Below are positions 32,044 through 44,853 of a stretch of DNA of 64,000 nucleotides, piece after piece. Under the pieces are notes generated by a model, which saw nothing but the letters and a program-made list of their open reading frames with translations, did not search any database and had not been told where the DNA came from. The stretch lies in contig JANXYR010000043.1 in NCBI GenBank assembly GCA_025355965.1, forward strand, positions 62,001 to 126,000, read 5' to 3'. Position numbers and translations under genes: made by a program. Every line of letters starts with the position of its first letter. The stretch's first letter is position 1. This DNA comes from Geobacteraceae bacterium (GTDB lineage: Bacteria; Desulfobacterota; Desulfuromonadia; Geobacterales; Pseudopelobacteraceae).

Positions 32044-32231
32044 ACGAAGTGTTTTCTGCCAGGGTGTACTCGATCTCATCATCCTTTTTTACCAACCCCG
32101 GAATAAACAACTTTCCGGGGGTCTGCTCCTATTCCAGGACACGGTAAAGGGGTGCCGACTGTGCCGGCTATCTCTTTGAGGGCAACGTCCTCCGCGTAAA
32201 GTTCGCTGTCCTTGAACTGAAAATGATTCAT
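32044..32231 (-). pseudogene. lysA: Remnant of lysA (diaminopimelate decarboxylase) at the head of the dap operon
   Basis: From ATG 32231 the minus strand reads [20 protein letters not shown], then IAGTVGTPL, a LysA N-terminus. It then jumps in frame to [15 protein letters not shown], which in LysA lies far downstream, so roughly 70 codons appear deleted. A frameshift in an A6 run follows; the continuing sequence in another frame gives [13 protein letters not shown], again LysA-like, and then homology ends before dapA. The order matches the lysA-dapA-dapB-dapL arrangement I know from Geobacter relatives. Confidence 0.85.
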
Positions 32232-32287
32232 ACATGCCTTCTATTTAAAATATAGTTCATCATAGGAAGATTGAAAAAAAGTGGATA

Positions 32288-32317
32288 CTTATAGCACAGG
32301 AGGCGGCTGTAAGTCAA
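32288..32317 (-). promoter_or_regulatory. Promoter of the dap operon
   Basis: On the minus strand TTGACT (32312-32317), an 18-base spacer and TATAAG (32288-32293) form a good sigma-70 promoter. It lies upstream of the lysA remnant, so dapA expression now depends on transcription through the relic. Confidence 0.6.
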
Positions 32318-32396
32318 AAAATAAGGAGAATTATTAACAATCAGTGGCGGCAAACAAAACCGTCCGGTTATGGTTCTTACATCAACATTTCAGCCA

Positions 32397-33404
32397 TCAA
32401 GGCAGCGTATCGGCAACCGAGACACCGTTACGTCCGCCTGCTTTAGCCTTGTACAGAGCAGCATCGGCTCGCTTCAGCAATGTTTCGTCGTCATCATCAC
32501 CGCAAGCTTCGGCAACCCCGATTGAAAGCGTCATAGAAAGCGTAGCAGCATCAAGAAAAAAGCGGCTTGCCCTCACCTCCTCGCAAAGTTTCCAGGCAAC
32601 TTCCGTAGCCGCCTTAGCATCGGTCTTGATCAGAATAATCGCATATTCATCACCACCAAAACGGGCAAGAAAGTCACTTCCGCGTAAGGAAGCTTTGATC
32701 TTCAGGGCAACCCCTTTTAAAACTCGATCACCAGCCGGATGCCCGTACGAATCATTAATAGTCTTAAAATCATCGAGATCGATCATCATAAGAGAGAACG
32801 GATCACCATGCCGCTTACGTAAAGCTAACATCTCATTCAGTTTTTCATCAAAATAGGTTCGATTCGCAAGTTGGGTCAACCCGTCAATCCGCACTGCCGT
32901 GCGCAGATCATCAATCTGCAGTTGCTGTTCTGTTAATACCGCTTGGGACACTGCCAACTCACTCTTCAAAACAGCATTACTTAATATCACACGATCAATT
33001 TCCGTCATTAAAAGGGAGTGCGCATCTCTTAAATCCATCGGCAACTCTAAAGTGTTTATTGTGCTTTTCACATCCCCGAGCACAAGAGAAGAGTCGCTGG
33101 CAGCTTTGTCGGTCCGCTGGATATTCGTCGCCATAATCAGCATAATATTCCTGATTGCTTGTGCAGAATCGTACAGACTCTGTTCGCGGGGATCAACCGG
33201 CGGCAGATTAGTCTCACTCTCATCCGTCTCTTCTCCCACTTCTGACGACCTGCGAAGAACTCTTGGCAACATCGAAAACAATCGCCCTACTCCACTAAAG
33301 AAATTAAACTCTTCTCCGGAGTTGATTTTACCGACTACAAAAAGAATCATCATGCCGGCTATCAGGCCAGATCCAAACACCAGAAGATATGCTGTAATAC
33401 TCAC
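32397..33404 (-). CDS. Membrane-anchored GGDEF diguanylate cyclase
   Basis: One N-terminal transmembrane segment (AYLLVFGSGLIAGMMILFVVG), a helical region of about 150 residues and a complete GGDEF domain: DLDDFKTINDSYGHPAGD, active site RFGGDEY, and an RxxD inhibitory I-site (RGSD) five residues before it. The Asp after GHPAG is the canonical guanine-binding residue; Hypr cGAMP synthases carry a Ser there, so this enzyme should make c-di-GMP rather than the presumed ligand of the 16.5-kb riboswitch. Monocistronic. Confidence 0.9.
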   Translation of the reverse strand: MSITAYLLVFGSGLIAGMMILFVVGKINSGEEFNFFSGVGRLFSMLPRVLRRSSEVGEETDESETNLPPVDPREQSLYDSAQAIRNIMLIMATNIQRTDKAASDSSLVLGDVKSTINTLELPMDLRDAHSLLMTEIDRVILSNAVLKSELAVSQAVLTEQQLQIDDLRTAVRIDGLTQLANRTYFDEKLNEMLALRKRHGDPFSLMMIDLDDFKTINDSYGHPAGDRVLKGVALKIKASLRGSDFLARFGGDEYAIILIKTDAKAATEVAWKLCEEVRASRFFLDAATLSMTLSIGVAEACGDDDDETLLKRADAALYKAKAGGRNGVSVADTLP

Positions 33405-33511
33405 GGAAAATCCTCCAGAAAGGAAATAATAGTCACTGCAGTATTGTAATCGTTCTTGTCAGAGTATCAAGAACTTTGTACAACACGAGTATTAAGATAA
33501 AGGAGTAACTG

Positions 33512-34084
33512 ATGACAGAAGCTCTGTACCGTTGCCCATGGTGTGGCAATGATCCGCTTTACCAGGACTATCACGATCACGAATGGGGAGTGCCGCTTCA
33601 TGACGACACACGCCTGTTCGAGATGCTGACTCTGGAGGGGGCACAGGCCGGCTTGTCCTGGATTACAATTTTGCGAAAACGGGATGGTTACCGCCGTGCC
33701 TTTGCAGGATTTGACATTCAAAAAGTCGCAATTTTTAACGATGATGACTTCGCTAGGCTTATGGTCGATTCCAGCATTGTCCGCAACCGTCTCAAAATAG
33801 CTTCAACCATAACCAATGCCCGTGCGGCACTGGAGGTGCAGGCCAGCCACGGAAGCTTTGACAGCTACCTCTGGAGTTTTGTGGACGGTGTACCAATCCG
33901 CAACGGCTGGAAGACAATGTCCGAAATCCCTGCCAGCACGCCACTTTCAGACACCATGAGCATAGAGCTGAAGCGGCTTGGCTTCCGCTTTGTCGGGACA
34001 ACGATCTGTTATGCTTTTATGCAGGCAACCGGCATGGTAAACGACCACCTTACCGGTTGTTTCTGCTATGACAGAAACAAATGA
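33512..34084 (+). CDS. tag: DNA-3-methyladenine glycosylase I
   Basis: 190 residues of the Tag family. [19 protein letters not shown] holds the N-terminal zinc-binding Cys pair and substrate residues; [17 protein letters not shown] is the helix-hairpin region with the aromatic recognition residue; C-terminal His/Cys ligands lie in [12 protein letters not shown]. It removes 3-methyladenine from alkylated DNA. AAAGGAG precedes ATG. It is followed by trmB, probably one operon. Confidence 0.95.
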   Translation: MTEALYRCPWCGNDPLYQDYHDHEWGVPLHDDTRLFEMLTLEGAQAGLSWITILRKRDGYRRAFAGFDIQKVAIFNDDDFARLMVDSSIVRNRLKIASTITNARAALEVQASHGSFDSYLWSFVDGVPIRNGWKTMSEIPASTPLSDTMSIELKRLGFRFVGTTICYAFMQATGMVNDHLTGCFCYDRNK

Positions 34085-34148
34085 TAAATCACTCCCATCA
34101 GTCCGCAAGACATGCTACAGTTATACAATTTTCAATAGAGGATCGTTC

Positions 34149-34763
34149 ATGCTTATCCCTAACACATCCCCCACTTTCCTCCCCTGGGAGGATAATGACC
34201 CTGCCCCGTCGTGGAGCGAAATATTTGGCAACGACAATCCCATAGCGTTGGAAATAGGTTGTGGCGTAGGTGATTTTGTCGTGCAGATGGCTGTTCTGCA
34301 CCCTGACCTCAATTTTATTGCACTTGATTTCTATAACAAAGGGTGCATAAAAACGTGCAAACGGGTCGACAAGATTGGACTCGCCAATGTGCGTGTGCTG
34401 CGGGCCGAAGCACGTAGCTTCATCGAAGCCTGCATACCGGCTGAGGCACTGCAAATGGTTGTCATCAACTGCCCCGACCCATGGCCAAAACTGCGCCACA
34501 GGAAAAGGCGCCTGGTCAACGCCGGGTTTGTTGCCTACCTGTCACGCTTCATGGAGCCCGAAGCCGATTTTTACTTTGCAACCGATTTTGTTGACTACGG
34601 GCAGGATGTCGCCGAGTTCATGGCCGTACAAACCGGATTCGCCAACCAGCTCGCTCCTGACACCTTTCGTCACCACCTGGAAAGATATCCGGTTTCAAAA
34701 TATATGCGCCGGTTTCTGGATATGGGACAACCGATTTATTACGTTCATTACCGAAAAGATTAG
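34149..34763 (+). CDS. trmB: tRNA (guanine-N7-)-methyltransferase
   Basis: A class I methyltransferase with SAM motif [16 protein letters not shown] and the TrmB signature [18 protein letters not shown], making m7G46 in tRNA. ATG 34149 has GAGG 7 bases upstream and starts a 204-residue protein of normal size; the ORF-track start at 34068 lies inside tag and lacks a ribosome site. It is 64 bases after tag. Confidence 0.93.
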   Translation: MLIPNTSPTFLPWEDNDPAPSWSEIFGNDNPIALEIGCGVGDFVVQMAVLHPDLNFIALDFYNKGCIKTCKRVDKIGLANVRVLRAEARSFIEACIPAEALQMVVINCPDPWPKLRHRKRRLVNAGFVAYLSRFMEPEADFYFATDFVDYGQDVAEFMAVQTGFANQLAPDTFRHHLERYPVSKYMRRFLDMGQPIYYVHYRKD

Positions 34764-34784
34764 AATCACGGGTTGGGGGAAATC

Positions 34785-35132
34785 ATGAACGAACATACCG
34801 ACTGCAAGGGACTCAGTTTTTTCAAACCGCGTGGAGCAACCATGCGGAGCGAAGTTCGCGTTATCAAGCTGATTTTGTCAGGATGGCTAATTACAATTGT
34901 CGGATTTCAACTCTTTGCGTATTTCCTGGAAGCGGGATACTCCGAACTGCTCCTTACGGATCTTGTTTTTTTTAACCTGCCGATTCAATTTTGGCTGAGC
35001 GGCCAACTTCTGCCACTCTGGTTCATCATTCTCTGCGGGCTTTTTAATTTCTGGATGGACCGCCACACCCCGCAATCCACGGAAGGCTCTCTCCGTTTTC
35101 GCTTAAAACCGCTCAAAAAGGAGGACAACTAG
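34785..35132 (+). CDS. Small membrane subunit paired with a sodium/solute symporter
   Basis: About 115 residues with two hydrophobic segments (LILSGWLITIVGFQLFAYFL and FWLSGQLLPLWFIILCGLFNFWM). Size, topology and position, its stop directly abutting the start of an SSS-family transporter, match the small companion subunits (DUF485/DUF4212-like) of acetate and related symporters. ATG 34785 follows GGGGGA by a few bases; the ORF-track start is a TTG at 34773. Exact family membership is uncertain. Confidence 0.75.
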   Translation: MNEHTDCKGLSFFKPRGATMRSEVRVIKLILSGWLITIVGFQLFAYFLEAGYSELLLTDLVFFNLPIQFWLSGQLLPLWFIILCGLFNFWMDRHTPQSTEGSLRFRLKPLKKEDN

Positions 35133-36662
35133 ATGGCATACGGTATGATACAGTTTGTGCCAATAGCGATTGTAGCGGGCATGTTTTTACTCTTTATTTT
35201 TTCAGGGTTGCGCAATCGCAGCAAACAAAATACGGAATACGGTTTCAGAGGCAACTATTATGGCCGTGTAGGCATCGGAGCCGGCATTGCCAGTAACTGG
35301 ATGAGCGCCGCCAGCTTTCTGGGTCTGGCCGGCGTGTTTTATCTGAAGGGCTATTTTGCCATGGCCTACGTAGTCGGATGGACCGGAGGATATGTTCTGC
35401 TGCTGGTGCTGATGGCTACTCAAATCAGACGTTTTGGTAAATTTACAGCACCGGATTTTGTCGGTTTCCGCTATGAATCGGACGCAGCCCGCACCTTGGC
35501 AGCCATGATTTCAATCATCATCACGATCATTTACTGTGTCGCCCAATTTCGCGGCATCGCTCTTCTGGTATCCTGGCTATTCGGTATAGACTATATCCCC
35601 GCAGTTATCATCGGGGCTTCACTGCTTGTGTCACATGTTGTCGTATCAGGCGCCATGGGGGTAGCCCGCAATCAAAAACTGCAATATTTCGTATTGATCA
35701 TCACCTTTATCCTGCCGTTGATGCTTCTGACCCGCAAGCTGGGATATTTCTGGATACTGCCCCAGTTTGGCTACGGGGCGGCCATTGGAGAGTTGCGGCA
35801 GCAGTTCGGTTTTAACTGGTCAGAGCCATTTGCCAATACATCCCTGTTCGAGTGGCTTGCACTCTGCTTTACGTTGATGTTTGGTACCGCTGGACTACCG
35901 CACGTACTTTCCCGTTTCTACATGGTCCCAGGGATTCGGGATGCACGCTGGGGGGTAGTATGGGGGTTATTCTTTATTGCTCTGATCTACTGGTCGGCAC
36001 CGGCTTACGGCGTACTGGCCAGGCTTTTTGAAGCTCGCAACGGCCTGACACTCAATACTGGCAGTTACAATGCCGCCGACATGATCGTACTCACTGCAGC
36101 TGGTCTGGGTGGGCTGCCTCTCTGGGCGGTCGGTCTCCTGGCCGCCGGCGGTATGAGCGCCGCTTTTTCAACAGCAGCCGGACTATTGATGACCGGCTCT
36201 GCTTCATTTTCCTATGATATTTACCCCCGCCTGATCAGACCGAGTGCCTCTGAGCGTGACAAAGTCTTTGCCGCGAAAGGTTTTTTCCTGATTTTGGCTG
36301 CGGTAGTTATGGTACTAACCTTTCAGCCGTTGGGGATGATCGCAGAGATTGCCGCCTTTGCCTTTGCATTGGCCGGCAACACTATATTTCCTGCCTTTCT
36401 GCTAGGAATATGGTGGCCTCGGGCCAATGCTGCCGGAGTCATCTGTGGCATGCTGACAGGGCTGTTTATCAGTTTTGCATCTCTTTTGTTGGGTGACATT
36501 CTGCCATATATTTCACACCTGTTCCCACTAACATCATCCGCTTTTATCGGTGCACCAATAGTCATAATCGTCATGATTGCAATTTCATCGATGACCGCCC
36601 CACCATCTGACGCCATTCGGCTTTTTATAAGCCATGATGTGCATGACTGTATGGAAGATTAA
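35133..36662 (+). CDS. Sodium:solute symporter family transporter (ActP-like subfamily)
   Basis: 509 residues with about 13 hydrophobic segments and SSS features: NYYGRVGIGAGIASNWMSAASFLG near the start, the QFRGIALL block in helix 5, GTAGLPHVLSRFYMV, and GGMSAAFSTAAGLLMT with the SSS signature near residue 350. The subfamily transports acetate or other small organic anions with Na+ or H+. AAGGAGG lies upstream. It overlaps the next gene by one base and follows the small subunit without gap, so all three are co-expressed. The substrate is not certain. Confidence 0.9.
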   Translation: MAYGMIQFVPIAIVAGMFLLFIFSGLRNRSKQNTEYGFRGNYYGRVGIGAGIASNWMSAASFLGLAGVFYLKGYFAMAYVVGWTGGYVLLLVLMATQIRRFGKFTAPDFVGFRYESDAARTLAAMISIIITIIYCVAQFRGIALLVSWLFGIDYIPAVIIGASLLVSHVVVSGAMGVARNQKLQYFVLIITFILPLMLLTRKLGYFWILPQFGYGAAIGELRQQFGFNWSEPFANTSLFEWLALCFTLMFGTAGLPHVLSRFYMVPGIRDARWGVVWGLFFIALIYWSAPAYGVLARLFEARNGLTLNTGSYNAADMIVLTAAGLGGLPLWAVGLLAAGGMSAAFSTAAGLLMTGSASFSYDIYPRLIRPSASERDKVFAAKGFFLILAAVVMVLTFQPLGMIAEIAAFAFALAGNTIFPAFLLGIWWPRANAAGVICGMLTGLFISFASLLLGDILPYISHLFPLTSSAFIGAPIVIIVMIAISSMTAPPSDAIRLFISHDVHDCMED

Positions 36663-37894
36663 TGGATATCCTTTTATCTACAAAAGGTGGTGATATCACC
36701 GCCAGGCGGGTGGTTGAAGATTTTGCCGCTGCATATCGGCAATCCCTGCTGAATCGTACAGCTTCAGATCACAGCGGCAGCGCTGAAACCGTTTTTGAAG
36801 AGACATATGCCGCCGTGGAAACCGCCATAACCACACACCGAAATCTCTTGAAAAACATGAACCGTCTCATTGAAAAAGTTGCAGCAGCGACTCCTGATTT
36901 GCTAAAAGAATTAACCGGTGCTTTCTATAGTGAGCTGTATCGCCATTTTGGGCACTTCAGTTCGGCTCCGGCATTCTACCAACTGAGCATGGCCTTTCTG
37001 CACCAACTAAGCGCCACCATCATTACCCATGCAAAGGATCAGCTCGGGCTGCTTGCCCACCATCTGCCGGAGATCACGCTGATAGCGATAGGCCCGGCCG
37101 GACGCTGCGAATACTCACCATTCTGCCCGCTGCAGCTCCTGCTTGTCCATAGAGAAGTTTCAGAGTCACAACTCCAGACTATCAGCCTGTTCTGCCATAC
37201 GCTTCATACAGGATTTGAAGAGACCGGACTATTTATTGATCCGATAGTCACCCCGCATAACCCAAACTGGCGAGGAACGCTGATACAGTGGAAGCAACGC
37301 TGTGAAGATGGTTTGCGGCCACGGGCGGATGAAGAATTAATCAATCTGTGCCGCCTTGTTGACCAATACCCGCTCCACCCTGTTGAGGGTTTCGCCACAG
37401 AGCTGAAGAAAATCAGCACTGATGCCCTGAACGGAAGCCGCCCGGCACAGGCAAATCTGATAGAACGAATGAAATCACTTTCAAACGGCCTTGGCCTCAT
37501 GGGAAGGCTGAAGCTGGAGCGTAGCGGAAGCGGAAGTGGCCAGTTCAGGCTGCTGGATCATGGTCTGCTGCCGCTTTCTGCTGCTTTATCAGCCCTGGCT
37601 CTGATAAAGGAAAGCGCAGCCATCTCCAGCTGCGAAAGAATTCATGACCTTCTTAAGCGGCGCGAGCTCGACGTTGAACTCGCGGAGCGGATGATGACAA
37701 CCTGGCATAGCCTGCATGGCTTAAGGCTGCGGCGGGAGCAATCTTTTCAAATTGAACACCACACTAACCAGCCTTTATTTCTGGACCCGAACGAGCTGAC
37801 TTTTGAACAGCGACAGTCACTTGAAAAATCCCTTGAATCAGTAGCAATCATTCAGCGACATGTTGAAATTATTTTCTTCGGTATGAGGGAATAG
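36662..37894 (+). CDS. DUF294-like nucleotidyltransferase-fold protein, degenerate active site
   Basis: 410 residues. The middle contains IAIGPAGRCEYSPFCPLQLLLV, which aligns with the GSxGRxE...DxD active site of GlnD/DUF294 nucleotidyltransferases, but the two metal-binding Asp residues are absent (CPLQ where DND would be). The C-terminal part (LGLMGRLKLERSGSG and LRLRREQSFQIEHHTNQPLFLDPNELTFEQ) matches the substrate-binding domain of that group. No CBS domains are visible. Its start overlaps the symporter stop by one base, the usual pairing with SSS transporters, so it may regulate transport. Confidence 0.75.
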   Translation: MDILLSTKGGDITARRVVEDFAAAYRQSLLNRTASDHSGSAETVFEETYAAVETAITTHRNLLKNMNRLIEKVAAATPDLLKELTGAFYSELYRHFGHFSSAPAFYQLSMAFLHQLSATIITHAKDQLGLLAHHLPEITLIAIGPAGRCEYSPFCPLQLLLVHREVSESQLQTISLFCHTLHTGFEETGLFIDPIVTPHNPNWRGTLIQWKQRCEDGLRPRADEELINLCRLVDQYPLHPVEGFATELKKISTDALNGSRPAQANLIERMKSLSNGLGLMGRLKLERSGSGSGQFRLLDHGLLPLSAALSALALIKESAAISSCERIHDLLKRRELDVELAERMMTTWHSLHGLRLRREQSFQIEHHTNQPLFLDPNELTFEQRQSLEKSLESVAIIQRHVEIIFFGMRE

Positions 37895-37900
37895 GTCACC

Positions 37901-38746
37901 ATGATTCTATCGCTTTCAAGTGGGACTCTGTTTACCCTGCCGCTGCAAAGGGTATTCGAACTGGCGACCGAGTCCGGTTTCGATGGGCTTGAGCTCATCA
38001 TTAACCAGGATTTTCAGCGGGTCAACTCCGTAAAGCTGGTACGTTCACTTCAGGAGATCGCAACGATCCATTCCATCCATGCCCCGTTTATGGAACTGGA
38101 TGGCTGGGGTGGCCCTATTGAATCTCTTAAGCTTTCAATTGAACTGGCGGCTGAATGTGACATCCCACTGGTTAATTTCCATCCTCCTTCCTGGATGGGA
38201 TTTGAACTCGGCTTCTGGCGCTGGCTCTACAGCATACATGACTATCAAAAAGAGCTTGGGCTGGGCGGGAAAGTGGCCATTGCCATGGAGAACATGCCGT
38301 GGGTTGGAAAGTGGAAGGTCAACCCTAATATCCTCTCAAACATACAACGGATGGTAGATTTCATCCGGGATCACAATCTGTACATGACATTCGACTGCAC
38401 CCACATAGGTTCAGGAAAAACAGATTTTATCAACGACTTCTTTCTCTGTTACGACTCGGACCGCATTCTTAATATCCATTTTTCGGACTATGGTCATGGT
38501 CGCGAGCACCTGCTTCCAGGGCATGGAATCCTGCCACTTACCCGATTCCTTAATCATCTGCGCAACACAGAGTACCAGAACACCGTCACTCTTGAACTAG
38601 ATCCAAGGGAGCTCCCCAAAGCGGAACACAATATTCTTGAAAGCCTGAAAGATATACTATCCTTCCTGCGCAAGGAGACAACTCTCCAGGCCGATTTCCA
38701 CCGCCAGTATACGCAGGAAACGATTCAGGTGTCTTCAACTCCATGA
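37901..38746 (+). CDS. Sugar phosphate isomerase/epimerase-like TIM-barrel protein
   Basis: 281 residues of the AP-endonuclease family 2 fold. Metal-binding positions are visible in FDGLELIIN, IHSIHAPFMELDG, NFHPPSW, VAIAMENMPW, TFDCTHIGSG, NIHFSDYGHGREHLLPG and VTLELDPREL. It likely isomerises or epimerises a small sugar or polyol; no substrate is indicated. It begins 6 bases after the DUF294-like gene and so extends the symporter operon. Confidence 0.85.
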   Translation: MILSLSSGTLFTLPLQRVFELATESGFDGLELIINQDFQRVNSVKLVRSLQEIATIHSIHAPFMELDGWGGPIESLKLSIELAAECDIPLVNFHPPSWMGFELGFWRWLYSIHDYQKELGLGGKVAIAMENMPWVGKWKVNPNILSNIQRMVDFIRDHNLYMTFDCTHIGSGKTDFINDFFLCYDSDRILNIHFSDYGHGREHLLPGHGILPLTRFLNHLRNTEYQNTVTLELDPRELPKAEHNILESLKDILSFLRKETTLQADFHRQYTQETIQVSSTP

Positions 38747-38803
38747 GTTATATAATTACATGACCTTGGCAACAACACCGCAGATGGAAACGAACTAAAT
38801 TAT

Positions 38804-39595
38804 ATGTCCAATCAATATATTGAAAAAAAGTTTCTCTATTTAGTTTTTATCTCTCTCCTTCTGCACCTGGGAGTGTTTGCAGGGCTTTATTATTTTCCTC
38901 CGTCGCAACAAGAGCCTCCAAAAGAACCGGTTTTTATCGATTTACAACAGATGCCTGAACCAAAGCAACCGCCTGAACCGCGCCAGCAAGACACTAAGCG
39001 GCGTTCTGAACAGCGCATCAGAGTCCCCAGGGAGAGTGCCCCTCACGGTGATGCGCCACAAGATGTACAGGCTATTGAAAAACAGACCGTATCAAGACAG
39101 CCTCCGATCACTCCCGGCTCTTCAGCAGCAAGCCTATTGAAACCAAAACAACAGGCGGTGCAGCAACCACCGCCCACACAGAATCTGTTCCCAGGAGCCA
39201 GCCGTTTGGCTAAACTGGAAGAAAGCTATCGGCGCAAGTTTGAAGACAACATCGCCGATGGCGACACCCGCTTTTTGAACAGCGATGATATCGTGTTCGG
39301 CTCTTTCCTGCGCCGCTTCGAAGGAGCTGTATATGGAGTATGGCGCTACCCGCAGGAAGCCGCCATGAAGGGGATAGAAGGGATCACACCGGTTCGGATC
39401 ACCTTCAATCGGCAAGGTGAGATCACTAAAATACAGCAACTTGAAAGCTCCGGCGCCCGTATACTGGACGAAGAGGTGCTACGCACCCTGCGGGCCATCG
39501 GACCGGTGGGTGGCTTTCCCAAAGGTTATGACAAGGACGAGTTCCACTTGATTGCTTTTTTTCAGTATGGCGGAGCGAGAAGGTCGCTGAGATGA
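38804..39595 (+). CDS. TonB-family energy transducer
   Basis: 263 residues: an N-terminal membrane anchor ([19 protein letters not shown]), a Pro/Gln/Lys-rich periplasmic spacer ([11 protein letters not shown] and similar), and a C-terminal TonB domain ([22 protein letters not shown] through [14 protein letters not shown]). It would pass proton-motive energy to outer-membrane receptors. No exbB/exbD lie next to it. It overlaps cbiA by 4 bases, hinting at a role in cobalt or corrinoid uptake, but that is positional. Confidence 0.88.
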   Translation: MSNQYIEKKFLYLVFISLLLHLGVFAGLYYFPPSQQEPPKEPVFIDLQQMPEPKQPPEPRQQDTKRRSEQRIRVPRESAPHGDAPQDVQAIEKQTVSRQPPITPGSSAASLLKPKQQAVQQPPPTQNLFPGASRLAKLEESYRRKFEDNIADGDTRFLNSDDIVFGSFLRRFEGAVYGVWRYPQEAAMKGIEGITPVRITFNRQGEITKIQQLESSGARILDEEVLRTLRAIGPVGGFPKGYDKDEFHLIAFFQYGGARRSLR

Positions 39596-40965
39596 ACAAA
39601 GCCAATGGTTTCCTGATATCAGCACCGCAAAGCGGCAGCGGCAAGACAACGGTCAGCCTGGCGATAATGGCGGCACTCGTGCGGCGGGGTCTGGACGTGT
39701 CGCCCTTCAAGTGCGGACCAGATTTTATTGACCCAAGTTATCACCGTTTGGTGACAGGCCGCCCTTCGGTTAACCTTGATGGCTGGATGTGCGGCGAGGC
39801 ATTTGTAAGTGAGACTTTTCTTACCAACCTCGTAGGACAGACAATCGCTGTCATTGAAGGAGTCATGGGGCTTTTTGACGGCATCGGCGCATCTTCCAGA
39901 GAAGGGAGCAGCGCCCAGATTGCCGCCATGACAGGAGCGCCGGTTATTTTAGTCGTTAATGCACGCGGCATGGCGGCCAGCGCTGCGGCCCTAGTCAAAG
40001 GTTTTGCCGGTTTTGATCCGCGGGTCAGGCTGGCGGGCGTCATCTTCAATAACGTCGGCAGCGAAAACCATTCAGCACTTCTCAAGGAAGCACTTGCCTG
40101 CCATTGCCCCGAAATTTTCTGTTTTGGCTGCATCCCCCGCGATGAGTCGCTGGTTATCCCTTCGCGCCACCTGGGGCTGATAACAGCGGAAGATAACCCG
40201 CTTTCTGCCGATTTTATCGGGCGGCTGGCAGATAGTGCTGAACGTTTTCTGGATCTTGATCGACTGGCCGGACTGGGCTTCGACTCCACTCAGCCTGCAG
40301 ATAGTATACGGTTGGTGAGCGGAGTCGAGCCAGTCCGAATCGCCGTTGCCCGCGATTCAGCGTTCTGTTTCATGTACGAGGACAATATGCGCCTGCTGCG
40401 AGAAGCAGGAGCAGAGCTCGTCTTTTTCTCGCCGCTTAATGATACCACCCTGCCAACCGATATCCATGGCATCTATCTGCCGGGTGGCTATCCCGAGCTG
40501 CATGCCGTGGAACTGGCTAAAAATGTAAGCATGAAAGAGTCTCTCCGGGCAGCAGTCGCTAAGGATATGCCGGTTTATGCAGAGTGTGGCGGATTTGTCT
40601 ATCTCACCGAGGGGATTGATGCTTCTGACAATCAGTTGCCGGCAGATTTTGTGGGAATTTTTCCGGTACGCTGCCGGATGCTGCCACGCCGGAAGTCGCT
40701 AGGCTATAGGCAGGTAGAGCTGACTGAAGATGTCAGCATCGGCACTGCAGGAACTGTGGTCCGGGGCCATGAATTTCATTACTCGGAGATCGGCAAGATG
40801 CCGGAAGAGATCAAGCACTGTTACAGAGTGTCAAGAAAGGGAGTTATGTTAGGGGTTGAGGGATTCCGAATCCAGAACTGTCTTGCTTCATATATTCATT
40901 TGCACTTTGGCAGTAACCGGGAAATCGCCGGAACGTTTGTGGCCGCATGTAAAGGACCGATATAA
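39592..40965 (+). CDS. cbiA: Cobyrinate a,c-diamide synthase
   Basis: 457 residues. The N-terminal P-loop ATPase ([21 protein letters not shown]) and [13 protein letters not shown] block are followed by a class I glutamine amidotransferase domain with the nucleophile in [10 protein letters not shown] and the His in GHEFHYSEI. It amidates cobyrinate in the anaerobic B12 pathway. Its ATG overlaps the tonB stop (ATGA), so the two are translationally coupled. Other cob/cbi genes are not in the window. Confidence 0.94.
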   Translation: MNKANGFLISAPQSGSGKTTVSLAIMAALVRRGLDVSPFKCGPDFIDPSYHRLVTGRPSVNLDGWMCGEAFVSETFLTNLVGQTIAVIEGVMGLFDGIGASSREGSSAQIAAMTGAPVILVVNARGMAASAAALVKGFAGFDPRVRLAGVIFNNVGSENHSALLKEALACHCPEIFCFGCIPRDESLVIPSRHLGLITAEDNPLSADFIGRLADSAERFLDLDRLAGLGFDSTQPADSIRLVSGVEPVRIAVARDSAFCFMYEDNMRLLREAGAELVFFSPLNDTTLPTDIHGIYLPGGYPELHAVELAKNVSMKESLRAAVAKDMPVYAECGGFVYLTEGIDASDNQLPADFVGIFPVRCRMLPRRKSLGYRQVELTEDVSIGTAGTVVRGHEFHYSEIGKMPEEIKHCYRVSRKGVMLGVEGFRIQNCLASYIHLHFGSNREIAGTFVAACKGPI

Positions 40966-40974
40966 GCTGACTTA

Positions 40975-41883
40975 CTAAAGCGTGGTCATGGTATTGAACA
41001 GAACATCAACCTCACGGCTGATGACTTCATATTCCTCGTCCAGATCGGATAGAAAATTCTCCAGGCACGTAGCCAGCGGATTTGCTGAAGACTCCGTCAG
41101 AACGTTCCAGGCATTTTCTTCTGACGGCCCCGGAATACTGGCCTGTGCCACACTGTTGGCTGTGACATGAGATAGACAGTAAAAATCAGCCAACGCAATA
41201 ATTGCCGCCAGCAGTGGGTCCTCAGTGGCCATTTCCGAAGAGTGGTGGTGAGAGATAACATCACAGTACACGGAAGGGAAATTCCAGCGTTGCGCCAGGC
41301 AGAGCCCCACCTCGCAGTGCGTGGTTCCGAAAGAATCATATTCCGCTTCGTAGGTGGTACGACTTGTATTACTGATGCTGGTCAACATCAGGCCGTATTC
41401 TTCTTTGCAGTAGTGCCCCAGAAAAACCTTGCCAATATCGTGTAGGATCCCCACCAGATAGGCCTTTTCTGAGTCCATATAGTTTACCATGCTCGATATC
41501 CGCCTGGAGATGGCGCCAACACTGAAGGAATGTATCCAGAACATCTTCATATCGAATGGCTGCTCCTTCTGCTTGAAGCCATCCACAAAATAACTGGTCA
41601 AAATCATCTCACGCACGCTTTTAAAGCCGAGAAACAACAGGGCGCGTTTGACTGATACAATGGCATTGTTTGTGCGGTACAAAGGTGAATTAACAACTCT
41701 GATAACCCTGGCAGCCAGTACCTGATCGGACAGAATCAAGTCGGCAATGTCATCCGGGGCGGCATCCGGGTCGTCAAGCAGTGCGACAACTTTGGAAACA
41801 ATGGCGGGGATGGTCGGCAGATCGCTGATATCCTTGAAAAGCTTTCGGGCTTTTATCATCATTGCTACTTTATCCACAAACAT
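40975..41883 (-). CDS. HDOD-domain signalling protein
   Basis: 302 residues. An HDOD domain begins DLPTIPAIVSKVVALLDDPDAA, with VVNSPLYRTNNAI. An HD-like pattern GILHDIGKVFLGHY and ISHHHSSEM is also visible. HDOD proteins act in signalling and gene control without known catalysis. No receiver or other output domain is attached. It is 9 bases downstream of ligA and in the same direction, so the two may share a transcript. Confidence 0.88.
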   Translation of the reverse strand: MFVDKVAMMIKARKLFKDISDLPTIPAIVSKVVALLDDPDAAPDDIADLILSDQVLAARVIRVVNSPLYRTNNAIVSVKRALLFLGFKSVREMILTSYFVDGFKQKEQPFDMKMFWIHSFSVGAISRRISSMVNYMDSEKAYLVGILHDIGKVFLGHYCKEEYGLMLTSISNTSRTTYEAEYDSFGTTHCEVGLCLAQRWNFPSVYCDVISHHHSSEMATEDPLLAAIIALADFYCLSHVTANSVAQASIPGPSEENAWNVLTESSANPLATCLENFLSDLDEEYEVISREVDVLFNTMTTL

Positions 41884-41892
41884 TACCTCCAG

Positions 41893-44797
<2,905 letters not shown>

Positions 44798-44853
44798 CAT
44801 ATCCGAGTTAGCTTTACACAATGCCGTCCTTAATTTATTTATAGGAGTCCTTG

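Noticed and set aside
32397-33404. Hypr GGDEF enzyme making the cGAMP for the 16.5-kb riboswitch
   Set aside because: The guanine-binding Asp after GHPAG is retained; Hypr enzymes have Ser there, so this is a normal diguanylate cyclase.
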